Positions 30,717-42,485 are shown, numbered from the stretch's first letter. The stretch: 64,000 nucleotides of DNA from Gigaspora rosea (GCA_003550325.1 QKWP01001249.1:17080-81079); one strand, 5' to 3'. Translations and numbers: made by a program. The notes: a model not told the origin generated them from the sequence alone.

Positions 30717-33210
30717 TTTTTTTTTTTTAATTAACTTTTGTCGTTTGAATTAACTTTGTTGTTTGGGCTGAGCTTACGTTCGGAATTAAAATAACTATAA
30801 ATTATGAAATCACATGCATAATTTTAGCTGCATAAATCCAATTAAGTTATTACCCGAGATATGCATTTGTTACGGAATTTCTTATTTTGTATTTAGCAGG
30901 TATTTTTTTCATTTTCTTAAATATTTACAAAAAAATTATGTTGAGTAAATATTTGTGATGCTTACGTGATACATAATAAAAACAAGTTAGTGTGGGAGGC
31001 GGCGTAAGTTGTGCTTTTGGGAACATATGCTTTGTCAAGAGCCAAGATCCAGGATGTTGAATCGCTCAAATTGTGCTCTATTGTTAAAGCATAGAATATT
31101 CTTTTTTAAACTGTACTCTTGGAATTTTCTTTTTTTAAAATAAACATGCCTTAACAGTTTCATTCCACACACAACAGAATATACTTTCAGGTACATCATT
31201 TCCATCCTGAGCGTACTCATTTTCCATCTATTGTAATAAAGTTTCTTTAACAATCATTTCCTTAACAATCCTTTGCGAAAGTATATTGTTCTTTCATTGT
31301 ATGCGATTGCATGCGTACAGTACAATACTTGACCATCTGGTATAGGTCTTAATTGAATATTACAAACCGATAATGCTATAATTTTACAACACCGAAATAA
31401 TCAAAATCAGTAAACTATTATTATTAATCTCAAAGATTTTCTACGAAATTTATTATGTAATTGAAATGAATAATAAATAGACGGGGAGAATATAAAGCTT
31501 AAAGTATAAATTCAGACGCAGCCGCATAGATCTTGACATTAAGCAGTTTTGATAGTTAATAATTTATTACTAATATACTGTATATATTTGATTTTATATA
31601 TTCCATAATCTAATTCTCCACGATCAAGATAAATTTTGAGATCATGTGAAAAAAGTTTCGGAAGTTTTATTTAGGAAATCCACTACTATTTTTAATATAA
31701 TTTATAAATTTGGACATCTACTATCTTTTACCAACAGTTTCGGTTTAAATATTTGGAAAGTTAATGATGCCTCTTTCTAATAAGTTCACTTAATCCTAAA
31801 AATTTTATGGTTGTTATTATTTCCATAACGATACTAATTTCTAGAACTGCATTTACATACTTCGCTGCGGTTTGTATTTCTCTGCCTGGTTACAAAAAAT
31901 CATTGTCTGTTTTGAAGTTCAGTTACAAATGTGGTTGGTGTCTTTTAATAATCATGTGATGATATTTGGCGTCCATGGATTTAAAATTTGGTAAATTAGA
32001 GTTTCATTACCTCATGTAGGGAAAAAAAACTTTGTTTCCGATTAAATTGTGTTTATTTTTACTAAATTGCGAATGATCGTCATTACGCCATTTATATGAT
32101 ATCTAAAAAAATTTTTAGCGTACAGACGTACTGTACGTACAGTACTGCACGTCAATATATATGTGCTAATATCAGCATTGCGAAATATCAATTGATTTAT
32201 TGATATAATGTTCATTAAAGATAAGATATTAATGCTTTTTTATGTTTAAAAATAAGAATAAGTTTCTATGTACAAAAAAAAGTGAAAAGGGGATAAATTA
32301 CTTAAAGAATAAAAGCAATTTGGATGATCATTTTCCATGTTAGCAGATGGTATGATGAAATCGGATAATATTTCAAAATGAGACCTCAAATACGTTCCTT
32401 TTAGTACTATAAATATTTATACAGTGACTGTATATATTTGCATAATTTTATTTTATTTTATTTTATTTATTTTTTATTTGTTTTTTATTTTATTTTTTTT
32501 TTTTTGGCAGAGAGTTAAAATTTATATATCATAAAATCAACGTGACATATGTTATCAAATGACCAGAACATTGGTGGTACATATGATAAATTACGCAATA
32601 ACAATTTGTTGGGGGCTAAATTCGCGTCAGTGAACCTTAAATATTCATTTAAAAGGTTCTAATTGCCGCTAAATTATAGATTATATATGAATTTAAACAA
32701 TGCGGTGAAACTAATAAAAATTAAAATATCGATAACGAATCAGAAGCAACGTAACAACGTAAGCAACGACGTATAGACAATATCTGGCGCATTCAATAAA
32801 GTGACTAATTAGGATTTAAATATCATCGACTAAGGATCACTTTAAAATGATAATGTATTATATATTTGTTGATTTACTTTGATTATCTGTTATTGTCACG
32901 TGAGCAAGGATCATATCAAGCTAAAATTAATTATATACAGAACTATGCGTTGCCCAGGCCTGGGTGCTTTTTTTTTCAGGTAGAATTCAAAAGATATGTC
33001 AAAAACAGTGATAGTATAATTGGATTTTAATAATTAGTGATATCATGTTTAGATGGCGAATACGATTAATATCGGAAATTAATTAGTGCGAAGTATTGCA
33101 ACATTATTACTAGAATATATTGTAGATAAATAAAGATAAATCTATTTGTAAAAACCTGTTACATAGCAGGCTTCGAGAATACGGGCAGAAAAGGCTCAGA
33201 ATTAGGCCGT
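30717..33210. other. Intergenic between BTB-TPR gene and MITE cluster
   Basis: About 2.5 kb without a recognised gene. The part next to 30717 should hold the BTB-TPR promoter; I see no clear box. T-rich simple sequence at 32441-32506. A decayed piece of the CGTACAGTA hAT MITE is at about 32075-32150. The minus frame at 31035-31253 shows no family resemblance. Confidence 0.4.
32075..32150. mobile_element. Fragment of CGTACAGTA hAT MITE
   Basis: GCCATTTATATGATATCTAA, then AATTTTTAGCGTACAG and CGTACTGTACGTACAGTA match one end of the MITE at 38802-39039. The opposite end and target duplication are missing, so this is a truncated copy. Confidence 0.6.
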
Positions 33211-33424
33211 TCGAATTAATTTTTCGGTTAACATCACCCCAGCTGAATTCTCTCCCCGAAAAATAAACAACCAATCAAAACGCTGGATGACTCTCGTCAA
33301 TCATTTGATTTACATCAACCAATGAAATTGGTCCATCTTTGTTCATTTTTATATGTTCGTTTCATTTACCTACCCACTCCCGAAAGTCCTAGAAAGTGAT
33401 GTTAACCGAAGAATAAACTTCGAT
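33211..33424. mobile_element. Small inverted-repeat element
   Basis: TTCGAATTAATTTTTCGGTTA then ACATCAC at the left pairs with GTGATGTTAACCGAAG...AAACTTCG at the right. About 214 bp. The interior is somewhat G+C-richer than the surroundings. Target duplication not clear. No coding. Confidence 0.5.
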
Positions 33425-33682
33425 ATGATAGATCACTATGTAAATAATCTACATACACCCTACCTTAATTGGTTGATTAAAAATTATTGACTGTCAAAGT
33501 TTCGAACTTAGAATCTACACTGAACGCCTAGGCTACTGTACTATTGGTGTTTGAACTGATCTAGAAATTATACCTTCCCTTAAAAGAAATATTAGTGCCA
33601 CCAGATTATCCAATTAAATTTCCACATGCGTATCACATTTATATAAGTAACACTCCATCCACATTACAATTAATTTTTACAG

Positions 33683-34217
33683 GGGGTAACCAAATTTCCG
33701 GGTCAGATGCGCTGGATCTAGATCGGCGTTTAGCCCAAGTTGTTAGCAAGTTCTATAGCAAAATTATCAGTTGGGGATTTTTTACTTAATGAATGGATAT
33801 GATTTCATTAGTTAGGGCAAAATTGATCGTTTCCGATCCAGCCGACCATGATTCCGACGCACACCGACCTATTCCGACACGGCATTTTGATGACCCTCTG
33901 TATGAGTTTTACAATTAACTAACTATTGACACTAACGATTCGGGTCTTCCAGGCAACCCAAGACCAACCAACCAAACCAACAAAATCCGGACAACCGTAC
34001 CGAAGGAGACGTGTTATATTTGACGAGTGGATCGATCAAGGCTTCGGTCGTCGATACTTCGGGGGATAAAACTCTATCAACAAACAACAACCACAGTATC
34101 AACGTTACGTCAGTACACTGGAAAACAATCACAACTATCTCAGTATGTCAAGACAGTTGGAAAACAACAATAACCACGGAGGCTCTTAGTACGTCGAGAA
34201 ACAACCGGACAGCGTGA
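33683..34217 (+). other. Candidate exon cluster, unknown gene
   Basis: A G+C-richer island with protein-like frames. After TTTTTACAG (33674-33682) the frame reads GNQISGSDALDLDRRLAQV and VSKFYSKII. Further on, RAKLIVSDPADHDSDAHRP and IPTRHFDDPL (about 33815-33900). After TTCCAG (33953) come QPKTNQPNQQNPDNRTEGD and later VTSVHWKTITTISVCQDS. An alternative frame in the last block reads RRRRVIFDEWIDQGFGRRYF and a Gln/Asn-rich tract. A GTATGA donor at 33899 joins the second and third blocks in frame, but the first junction would need a ~45-bp intron. Unknown function; may be a diverging or dead gene. Confidence 0.3.
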
Positions 34218-34860
34218 CGTAACAATCACGTGCACAAAAAATACAGGCAAACGATCGTATTACTATACCACTTAGTAGTAGATCAGGGTAAGTTTATGCT
34301 ATGTATAAGGATCCCTATGAGAAATTACAGCACGGAATAATACTGAAATACACGGAAAAGTTTGAATACGTGACCACACAAACCTGCACGTAAATATACA
34401 CGGGACAATGCACGGGAAAGCAAGTTCATGGCACGTAAAAGGGCGCGGATTCCGTGCAACGCTGCACGTACTTACGTGCAATTTTATGTGTTTTCTCGTG
34501 CATTGTCTCGTGCATATTTACGTGCAGGTAACATATAATAGAATATGTCCATACATATATACATAATAACATATATCGTATATGCATTATTTTATTAACT
34601 AAATTTTATTATTTTATTAACTAAATTTTATAAGTTTTATTAACTAAATTTTGTATTTTATTAAATAACTTAATTTATTTAATTATTTTATTAATTAAAT
34701 TTTATAATACAAATAGTTTAATTTAATAATTTACATGCGAATAAGAAAATACTTCTAATTACTAAAACTACCGACTTTAAAAATAACCCAGCAACTAATA
34801 ATATCGAAAAAAAAACAAAGTAATAGTACCAAAATGAAAGGTTTAAAAAAAAATCGAAAT

Positions 34861-35240
34861 GACTACTCTAGAAATAACTCCAATAGGGACAACTCCGATT
34901 GTGGCAACTCCAATGGCAGTAACTCAAGGGAGAGGCTAAAATGCAATAATATACAGAGAGATAAAAAATAAAAGAAAAAAATAATAGTAAAAAAAAATAA
35001 AGCTGCGATACCACCAAAAATGATGAAAAACATACACCAAAAATGATAGTGATTCCAAAAGAGTAGCTTCCAAGGCAATAACTCTAAAGGATGGTTTAAA
35101 CAATGACAATAACTAAAAAAAATTATATAAAAATTAATGAGTTGTAAAAAAAAAAAATTATAAAAAAATATAAGATGATAAAAATGATAAGAGTAAAAAA
35201 AAAAAAAAAAAGCAATATTTATTTGCTTACAAATCAAATG
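34861..35240 (-). repeat. Exon-like Gly/Val units inside the CGTGCA element
   Basis: On the minus strand a unit after TGCATTTTAG (about 34940) reads VTAIGVATIGVVPIGVI, and a second one near 35090-35030 reads VIALGSYSFGITIIFGV with frame ambiguity. They are separated by T-rich spacers like those of the array at 25621-26775. They share GGAGTTGTC-type words with it. A third, weaker copy is at 63838-63905. Confidence 0.4.
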
Positions 35241-35329
35241 TAATTTGTGCGCGTCAATGCACGGAAATTATTATTGATAAGTGCAAAAAAAAAAAAAAAA
35301 AAAAAAACAACAAAATAAATGTTTTTGTG

Positions 35330-35830
35330 CGCGTCAATGCACGGAATTTATAATCATTAAGAATCTTAACGATCATCACGTTAATGCACGGAATTATGAT
35401 CGTTAAGGATCTTAATGATCATCATGTTAGTACATGAAATTATGATCGTTAAGGATCTTAACAATTGTGACAATTGTGATATCATGCACAAAAATTATGA
35501 TCGTTAAGAATCTTAACGATTGTGAGATCAAGGAGTCTTAACGATTGTGATGATCATACATTTTGTACAGAAATGATCGTTAAGAACATTAACGATAGAG
35601 ATGATCGTTACGTCAGTGAACTGAAACTTTCGTTAAGAATCTTAACGATTGTGCATGTCAAAGCACGAAAATTATGATTAGATCGTTAAGAATCTTAACG
35701 ATTATGCATGTCAGTGCACGAAAATTATGATCGTTAAGAATCTTAACGATTGTGCACGTTAGTGCATTTAACGATTGTCACGTTAGTGCACGGAAATTAT
35801 GTGATCATTAAGATTAATACACGTCAATAA
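35330..35830. repeat. Palindromic minisatellite, ATCGTTAAGAATCTTAACGAT
   Basis: About eight to ten diverged units of 45-70 bp, each holding the palindrome GATCGTTAAGAATCTTAACG, and most holding GTGCACG(T)TAGTGCACGGAA. Every unit can form a hairpin. It lies in the right half of the CGTGCA element. Confidence 0.75.
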
Positions 35831-36126
35831 ATGGTTATAATACTATGCACGATAGTGCACAGATTTCAATATTTCGTGTAATAATGTGTATTAAATTTTT
35901 TGGATGATCAGTTTCCGTGCAGTTTCCGTGCAGTGATGATTATGAAACCCGTGCTTACCCGCATACAATTTCGTATTTTTACATGCATTCCCGTGTATCG
36001 AGTTTTCATAGGGGGAGTGTATGGAGTCTTTTACAAACGAATTATGTTTTATTACGAACGATCTATCCGTTATGTTTCTTCGGGCGCAAGGCCTTTATTA
36101 TATACTTTTTTTACTTAGGACAACGT

Positions 36127-36291
36127 TAGTGATGTGCCGCGTACAGTGATATACGTACTGTACTGTACGTACTGTACGCTAAAATTTTTGTCGATCACTT
36201 GTTCCAGTCAATCAGATGCCAAAAGAACTATTCGTACAGTACGTACTGTACGCTAAAATTTTTCAGGTATCACATAAATGGCACATCACTA
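36127..36291. mobile_element. CGTACAGTA hAT MITE, copy 1
   Basis: 165 bp flanked by GACAACGT (36119-36126, 36292-36299). Perfect 12-bp inverted ends TAGTGATGTGCC / GGCACATCACTA. CGTACTGTACG repeats in the sub-termini. Perfect 8-bp duplication and intact ends mean a recent hAT-type insertion. Confidence 0.93.
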
Positions 36292-36309
36292 GACAACGTA
36301 TACACTTTA

Positions 36310-36687
36310 GGCCACGCAAAGTTGATTTTTCGTTTTACATTACCCGCCGTCCCATTTTTCAATTTTTTCAATTTTTTTGTTTTTTTTTAGATCCCAATTA
36401 ATCCCAATTGTGCCAACAGTTCGATTTTTGACGTCTATTTTTCCCGCTATTTTCATCCGGTGTCACCCGATGGAGACCTTACTTTCCCGTAATTGTCCGA
36501 TAGGGCTGACAGGAAAAATATGACTGCCGGCTCAATTTTTGATTCCTTGTTGTGCTAAATGAAAAATTAACCTTGTATAGCCTTAAATGTGAAAATTATT
36601 CTATTTACAGTAAATTAAAAAAAAAATCCGTCCGTCCCGAATTTTGAAATCCATGTAATGCAAAACAAAAATCAACTTTGCGTGGCC
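36310..36687. mobile_element. PIF/Harbinger-like MITE, copy 1
   Basis: 378 bp flanked by TTA (36307-36309, 36688-36690). Ends are GGCCACGCAAAGTTGATTTT and, inverted, GGCCACGCAAAGTTGATTTT. A 3-bp TWA duplication with GGCC ends fits PIF/Harbinger. Interior shared with 37178-37483 (CATAATTGTCCGATAGG-type words, ACTGCCG). Confidence 0.85.
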
Positions 36688-36935
36688 TTATCATCGTTAT
36701 ACCCATTATACAAACGATACAGCTGATACAAATTATATTGATTAAAATGATTAAAGAGTATACCCTTGAAATCACTGATACATTATACAGCACAGCAGAA
36801 ACAGATACAGCGTTCTAGTAGAAGATCGACACAACCGAAAAATGTTTCTGCGCCACTTCGATTTCCGACCACGTGCTCCCGATGTAAGGCTCACACTATT
36901 TATTACCTTGTGCAATTTTTTTAATCTCACTGATA

Positions 36936-37134
36936 CAAGTCACTCTCGTTATAGTGAACTCTCGATATAGTGAAGACTAATTAAAATCTCGAAATAGTGA
37001 AGTTAAGCTCAAAGCCAGTTTATAATAAAATTCTCTCAATATAGTGAATTTACTAATAAAACTCTCGATATAATGAATTTTTTAAAAATTTTTATTAATG
37101 GAACGGATCACTTCACTATAACGAGAGTGACTTG
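36936..37134. mobile_element. pogo-like MITE
   Basis: 199 bp flanked by TA. Perfect ends CAAGTCACTCTCGTTATAGT and inverted equivalent. CTCGATATAGTGAA words repeat inside. TA duplication points to Tc1/mariner-pogo mobilisation. Confidence 0.88.
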
Positions 37135-37177
37135 TACTATGTTGGCTTATCTTAAATCACTTAAATCTGCAATTATA

Positions 37178-37483
37178 GGTCACATAAAGTTGATTTTTCA
37201 TTTTGCATTACCCGCAACCCATTTTTTTCAATTTTTCAAAAAAAATTTTTTTTTAGATTGCAATTATGTCAATTATTAGACCTTTAATTTCCCATAATTG
37301 TCCGATAGGACTGACAGATAAATATAACTGCCGACCAATCCCTTATTGTGTAAAATGAAAAATTAACTTGAAGTAGACATAATTCTATTAATTTTCAATA
37401 GATTAAAAAAAAAAATCCCACCAAACGACCCAAAGTTTGCAGATTCCATGTAATGCAAAATGAAAAATCAATTTTGCATGGCC
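37178..37483. mobile_element. PIF/Harbinger-like MITE, copy 2
   Basis: 306 bp flanked by ATA (37175-37177, 37484-37486). Ends are GGTCACATAAAGTTGATTTT and, inverted, GGCCATGCAAAATTGATTTT. Same interior words as the copy at 36310. More diverged, hence older. Confidence 0.8.
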
Positions 37484-37486
37484 ATA

Positions 37487-37894
37487 AATGTAGACTTGTC
37501 GATTATTTATGTCATTATTTATAGCTCAATTGTGTTTTATTTTATAAACTGTTTTTATATAGGACGTAATTAGTGGATATAGTAAATCTGCATCTATAAT
37601 TGCAATATTACAAATAAAGATTACAAAGTATATATCCCATTAAAATGACCATATTGGTCAGATTTTGATGATAGGTGAATGTCTTACCAGAATAGGTATG
37701 TAATAAACCTCAGCATTTAAATATTTTTAACAAAAAAAAAGATAATAGTAAAGTTTAATATTTGTTTAGGTTTCAGAAATTTTAATGTGTTTAAAAGAAC
37801 AAATTAAATAATAAGTTTTTTATTTTTTTTTTTTACAAAGAAAGATAAACTTTTGGGTTTCATGTTTAAATTAAAAAATTTTTAAAGCAAAAAA
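37487..37894. other. 3' flank of the permease gene
   Basis: AT-rich intergenic DNA between a MITE and the stop codon of the permease. Poly-A/T tracts at 37732 and 37817. No gene seen. Confidence 0.4.
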
Positions 37895-40782
37895 TTAACT
37901 AAATAATTCTGAAAGATCAATTTTTTCAGGATCACGATTCTCAACAGGGGATTGAGGAGCTGTAGGCGTTTCCTCAATGACATTTATACGCTTAAGCAAT
38001 TCAATTATGAAAATAGCTACCAATGGTATAATAAAAGGTATAAAATAAGGATATTTAAATTTAACAGATTCACTAGATAGTATAGGGAACAATGGAGCAA
38101 TAATAATAATAATTAAACATAGAACGAAAATAGGTAAATACATTCTATGATGAGAATTATCTATTTGTTTATACTAGTTTTAAATAAATAAAATTGATTA
38201 AAAATTAAGATATTAAAACTAAACAAATAGAACAAATTAATTATTGACTTACAATTAAATAACATGCGCTAGCACCATAAATCAACATTATCAAGTACTC
38301 AGACATTTCCGAAAAAAATGCAAAGACGTTTACTGCAGGAAAGATGATAATTATAATTCCACAATAAACAAATTGGGCAAATAAATTACGATATGATGCT
38401 TGACTTCTTGCAAATAAGACTTCGTGAACTTTTGGTACATTTTTAAATTCTTCAAAACATATTGAACTCCTATTAAATTTAAAAAATTTTGGCTAAGTAT
38501 TCAAAATATTTTCTTGCTCTTCAGACGAATATATGATATTGGCAAGATGTAGCTCAATGCCACGAGCGTTGCCATATATCAGGATCCAGTAAATAACGTA
38601 TCTGGCAGGTATGACGTATTACTGTCGGAAAAGTTTCTCATTAAAATCCGAAATTGTCACATGATTTTAATAATAACAATGCCGCCAGTGTTTACATAGT
38701 GCCTACCGGATAAGTAACATATATTTCACAGTCCATATTCCCGCAAACATTTCTGGTTAAATGTTTTGTTGATGTCGTAATTACTGTGGAATAGTCATTA
38801 CTAGTGATGTGCCATTTATATGATACCTGAAAAATTTTAGCGTACAGTACGTACAGTTCGTACAGTACGTACAGTACGTACAGTACGTACAGTACGTATA
38901 GTTCGTACAGTACGTACAGTACGTATAGTTCTTATCTGGCATCTGATTGGCTGGAACAAGTGATCGGCAAAAATTTTAGCGTTCAGTACGTACAGTACGT
39001 ACAGTACAGTACTATAGTACTGTACGCGGCACATCACTAGTCATTACATCATAGCAAAAATATTATCAGAAACGTTCACGGACGAAAGTTATGGATCGTG
39101 AAATATAGTATCATATTTTGTATAAAAAATTTCATTAAGCTTACAACAAAACCATTGAATCCATAGAACTAAAGGAGGAAATTGCGATAAGATATGACAT
39201 ATATTTTCTTCCAAATTCACCATATAATCTTATTCCATAATCGATTGCAATGCTTTCATTAGCGTTTTGTGGATCTGCTACAAGTTTTGGATCCACAAGT
39301 AATATAAAAGCAATGTTTACAAGGATATCTATAAAATAAAATAGTTGTTTGTGACTTTTATAATACATTAAATAGTTTAAAACGGCATAATGAATCATGA
39401 TAAATTGATAACTTACAAAGTACAAAAGAAAAGCAAACTCTAGCAAGTACTGAATATTTCCGATATACGCCTGTAATTTCCAACTCTTCAGAGGAATCTA
39501 TAAAAAAAATTCAAAAGGATTTATTACCCTAATAACCTATCATAAATATTTATATGAATTAACTTACAACTTAAATGATTCCATCCTGAATGTTTAGTAT
39601 AATTCATTACATTAATTATTTCATCAATGATTAAAACAATTAAATACTAAAGAATTTCACTTGCCTTCATAAGAATATAGTACCTATATTTAAATTTTCT
39701 ATAAATTTTAATTTTGAACATATATTTTTATATACTGTATTGTAATAAAAAAATTACATACCTGTAACATAGCATTGCCGTAACTTCCGAAATGTTCTGC
39801 CGATGATGTATAATTATTAAATATTGTTGAATTGAACATTTGACGCCAATTATTTTTAATTGTAGGGATAAAAGCAGAGTCATTTGCTTTGAAAATGCCA
39901 ATGAAAGCAAAAGCAAGTAGGGAAACAACCTTGAATACAACCAATATTTGATTTAAGCAGATTGAATAATTGACATATTTGTTTCTAATAGTGAACATGT
40001 GATATGCAGTGATAATTCCCAAAATAGCAACTGCTAGAAAGCGTATTGCACTATGATTTTAAATTAAAATTTTAAATCAAATTGTTTAATAATTTTATTG
40101 TTTAAAAATTTTAAACAAAATTATCGTTACTTACACGAATTCTTTGTCAAAATATGCGACGCCAAAATCTTTGCCATAATTACTAAATTCTTGACCATCT
40201 TCTCCTTGGATTGCATAGAGCAGATATTTAGAAGCAATGAAGGAATTGGCTATAATTGCACCAGGTATAATAATACTTTAGGCGATGAAATTATTAACGT
40301 TAAAGAAGTTATAATTTGTGTAACATATTGAATCACGTGAACTTAAGAAATTTACGCACTTTACTGTAGCGAAGCCGAATAAAAATTTAAATAGTTTATA
40401 GTCAAATGCAAATCCATATACAGCATTCCTCGGAAAACTATTAGAATCAGATTGTCCTTTCTCACTTAATCTCCAAGCAAAAAAACTATACAATTTAATA
40501 AGGCCACCAACAATCCAAAATATTAAAGCATGTCCTGGGGATCGAGCAAGTCTCCAAATATTACCAGGTGCTATAAAAATCCCTTTTAAAATATAAGAGC
40601 AATAATGTATCTTGTGGCGTAAATTGAGAAAAAAACTATAAAATTAATAAAAGAAAAACTTTTTTTAAATACGAACCCGCACCGATTATAAGATTTATAG
40701 CTTCACCTAATTTCCATTGATGTTGTGGTTGACTAGTTGGCGGGAGTTCTGGATTATCCACAGAAATTTCTTTGTCGGACAT
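37895..40782 (-). CDS. Amino-acid permease, LAT/APC family
   Basis: Nine exons: 40782-40677, 40582-40360, 40275-40135, 40050-39762, 39646-39568, 39497-39417, 39328-39145, 38469-38253, 38173-37895. All junctions are GT..AG and all phases agree, giving 1599 bp = 532 residues plus stop. The N-terminus is MSDKEISVDNPELPPTSQPQ, then TM1 with the substrate-site motif LIIGAGIFIAPGNIWRL, TM2 LIFWIVGGLIKLYSF, TM3 NIIIPGAIIANSFIASKYLL, later ICLNQILVVFKVVSLLAF, SGWNHLSYSSEEL, LYILVNIAFILLVDPKLV, FGRKYMSYLIAISSFSSMDS, and a hydrophobic C-terminal helix pair ending EKIDLSELFS. GAGIF.. and SGWN are signatures of the L-type amino-acid transporter branch; uptake of amino acids across the plasma or vacuolar membrane is the expected role. 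Exon 5 is the least certain start (acceptor CTTTAG), as it adds residues before SGWN. Intron 7 is 675 bp and holds a hAT MITE; the others are 60-115 bp. Confidence 0.88.
38802..39039. mobile_element. CGTACAGTA hAT MITE, copy 2, in permease intron
   Basis: 238 bp flanked by GTCATTAC (38794-38801, 39040-39047). Perfect 12-bp ends TAGTGATGTGCC. It contains a run of about eight GTACAGTAC units on one side and a shorter run on the other, which makes it longer than the 165-bp copy at 36127. It sits in intron 7 of the permease. The minus open frame at 38837-39037 (RTVRTVRT) is just this repeat. Confidence 0.93.
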
Positions 40783-42485
40783 ATTAGCACTTTACTGAGA
40801 ATAATTGACGTGCAGATAAAAGAAGGCTCAATCGACAATTCACTTGTAAATAGTTATTCTTGTAGAATACAGTTTAATATAACTAAATTCAATCGATTTG
40901 CAATACGGAAAGATAAACAATTCTTGCGATACAGGTTATTATATAACAATAAAAGAGTAAATGAGATAAATGAAGAAATAAATTCGGATATATGAAATCA
41001 TCCTGATGCAATACACGGTTACGTCAGAAAAAATTGTACAATGAATTCCAGTAAAGTTATGCATGTACATTGCAGCAGATGTGGCAGATGTACTCGTTAA
41101 AATGGTAACACTATTCATAATATTTTCAATAATCAAAAATCGACTTTAATTTATGATACTTACATGGTTAAATATTTCCTAAGACTTTTTAATATGAATT
41201 AAATCTAACAATTTCGAAAATGCGCATTTTCATTTAAATCCTACCTTTTAAATTTTCGGTGAAAGAAAAAAAAAGATTATGCAACCAAAAAGAAGATCAG
41301 CCACGAATAACTGTAATACAAGCGAAGCATATGTACAACTATAGAAGGCGTGGGAAGAAGACAATGCCATTGAAATAGGGTTAATATCTCGATTGATTGG
41401 AGCACTGAATATAGCTTATTTTTATTTAGTTTCAATTCTAAAATCGACTCTTGCCACAAATTACCCCAAAAATTTTTCTGCACACTTGACATGTTATTTT
41501 CCTTCTGATAGCAGTAAGCTAGCTTCGTCATGGAGACTCTAGCATATTCATGATTCCTTAATTTCATGGTATTGTTTTCTGAAGTTGCCGCCTGTCCGAA
41601 GTTGTACCCGCTCGAAATTATTACCTGATTTTCAGAGGCTTAAATTTTAATCTGTTGTGAGAAAATTCATTCCCGAAATCATATGTTACACAACTATGTA
41701 TACAAATGTCAATTGCAAAAACCGTATTAAACCGATAATTGAAACCAACAATGTACTATTAACAAAATCACTTTTTTATAGATTTTTTTTTAGAAAAACT
41801 TTTCAATCGTATTCTTGATAATAACGAAAGCAGGCTCTTAGTAGACTCTGAAAATGATGAATTCGTGATTGATTTTGATTGGAAAAAAAAAAACTTGTGA
41901 ATGAGTGATTCGCAAAATACGAAAATTCATATGTGTAATGCATCCTTCGTTCTTTTGGAATTGTAATTCCGGAAGGAGCACGGCAAATCTCATTCAATTA
42001 TTCCATTTACTACTATGCATATGATCCTATTTGCATAAAAGGAAAGCTCTATCCTAAAAATTCGATTTGTTTATTTAGATTATGTGTTGTGTCTCCCCAA
42101 ACATATGTTGTGTAAATGTCTATGATTTTTGTTTAGGTGCTCACCTAAATTATTCAAATTCCAAGCAAATGGGCAAATGAATATAAAATATATGGGTACA
42201 AAAGTTTGTTTTTATTTGTATAACCAAGTAATCAACATGAGTACAAAGGTGACATCATACTGCACTCGACTATTTTAGGAAAATGAAATGACATATTCTT
42301 ATGGTTTTTTAGAATTGTATATATACGATACCATTGGTTGTACAGACAACCAAAATTCATTATTTTTGTTTTTCCATACGTACGTACGTACTGTACGTAC
42401 CTGTTACTTTAAAACGTGTGAGAAAACTTTGTACAACAGGAGTATCTATTTGTTCAGATACGCGCATTCTTTTTAGTGTGTCCAA
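40783..42485. other. Intergenic, upstream of the permease
   Basis: No gene I can support. The minus frame at 41277-41567 (96 codons, MKLRNHEYARVSMTKLAYCY...) is open but resembles no family I know. CGTACGTACGTACTGTACG at 42379 is a short simple repeat like that in the hAT MITEs. The permease promoter should lie just above 40782. Confidence 0.35.

Larger units (their letters stand above)
34313..36013. mobile_element. CGTGCA-rich inverted-repeat element, ~1.7 kb
   Basis: Ends are CCCTATGAGAAATTACAGCA and, inverted, CCCTATGAAAACTCGATACA. Many CGTGCA / TGCACGG words lie in the outer parts (34325-34530, 35255-35930). The interior carries an A-rich block with units such as AACTCCAATAGGGACAACTC (34872-34923, minus reading VTAIGVATIGVVPIGVI) and a palindromic minisatellite (35330-35830). 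A related, split copy lies at 60275-60470 and 63515-64000. No convincing target duplication, so the superfamily is open. Confidence 0.6.

Noticed and set aside
33595-33660. Ubiquitin-conjugating-enzyme-like PPDYPIKFPHA
   Set aside because: The short match to the PPDYP..P motif is not followed by the HPN and catalytic cysteine region, and there is no ATG; treated as chance.
38837-39037. Minus frame reading RTVRTVRT repeats
   Set aside because: It is a translation of the GTACAGTAC repeat inside a hAT MITE located in an intron.
41277-41567. 96-codon minus frame upstream of the permease
   Set aside because: Open, with an ATG, but no family resemblance, no neighbouring exon evidence and ordinary base composition; not strong enough to list as a gene.
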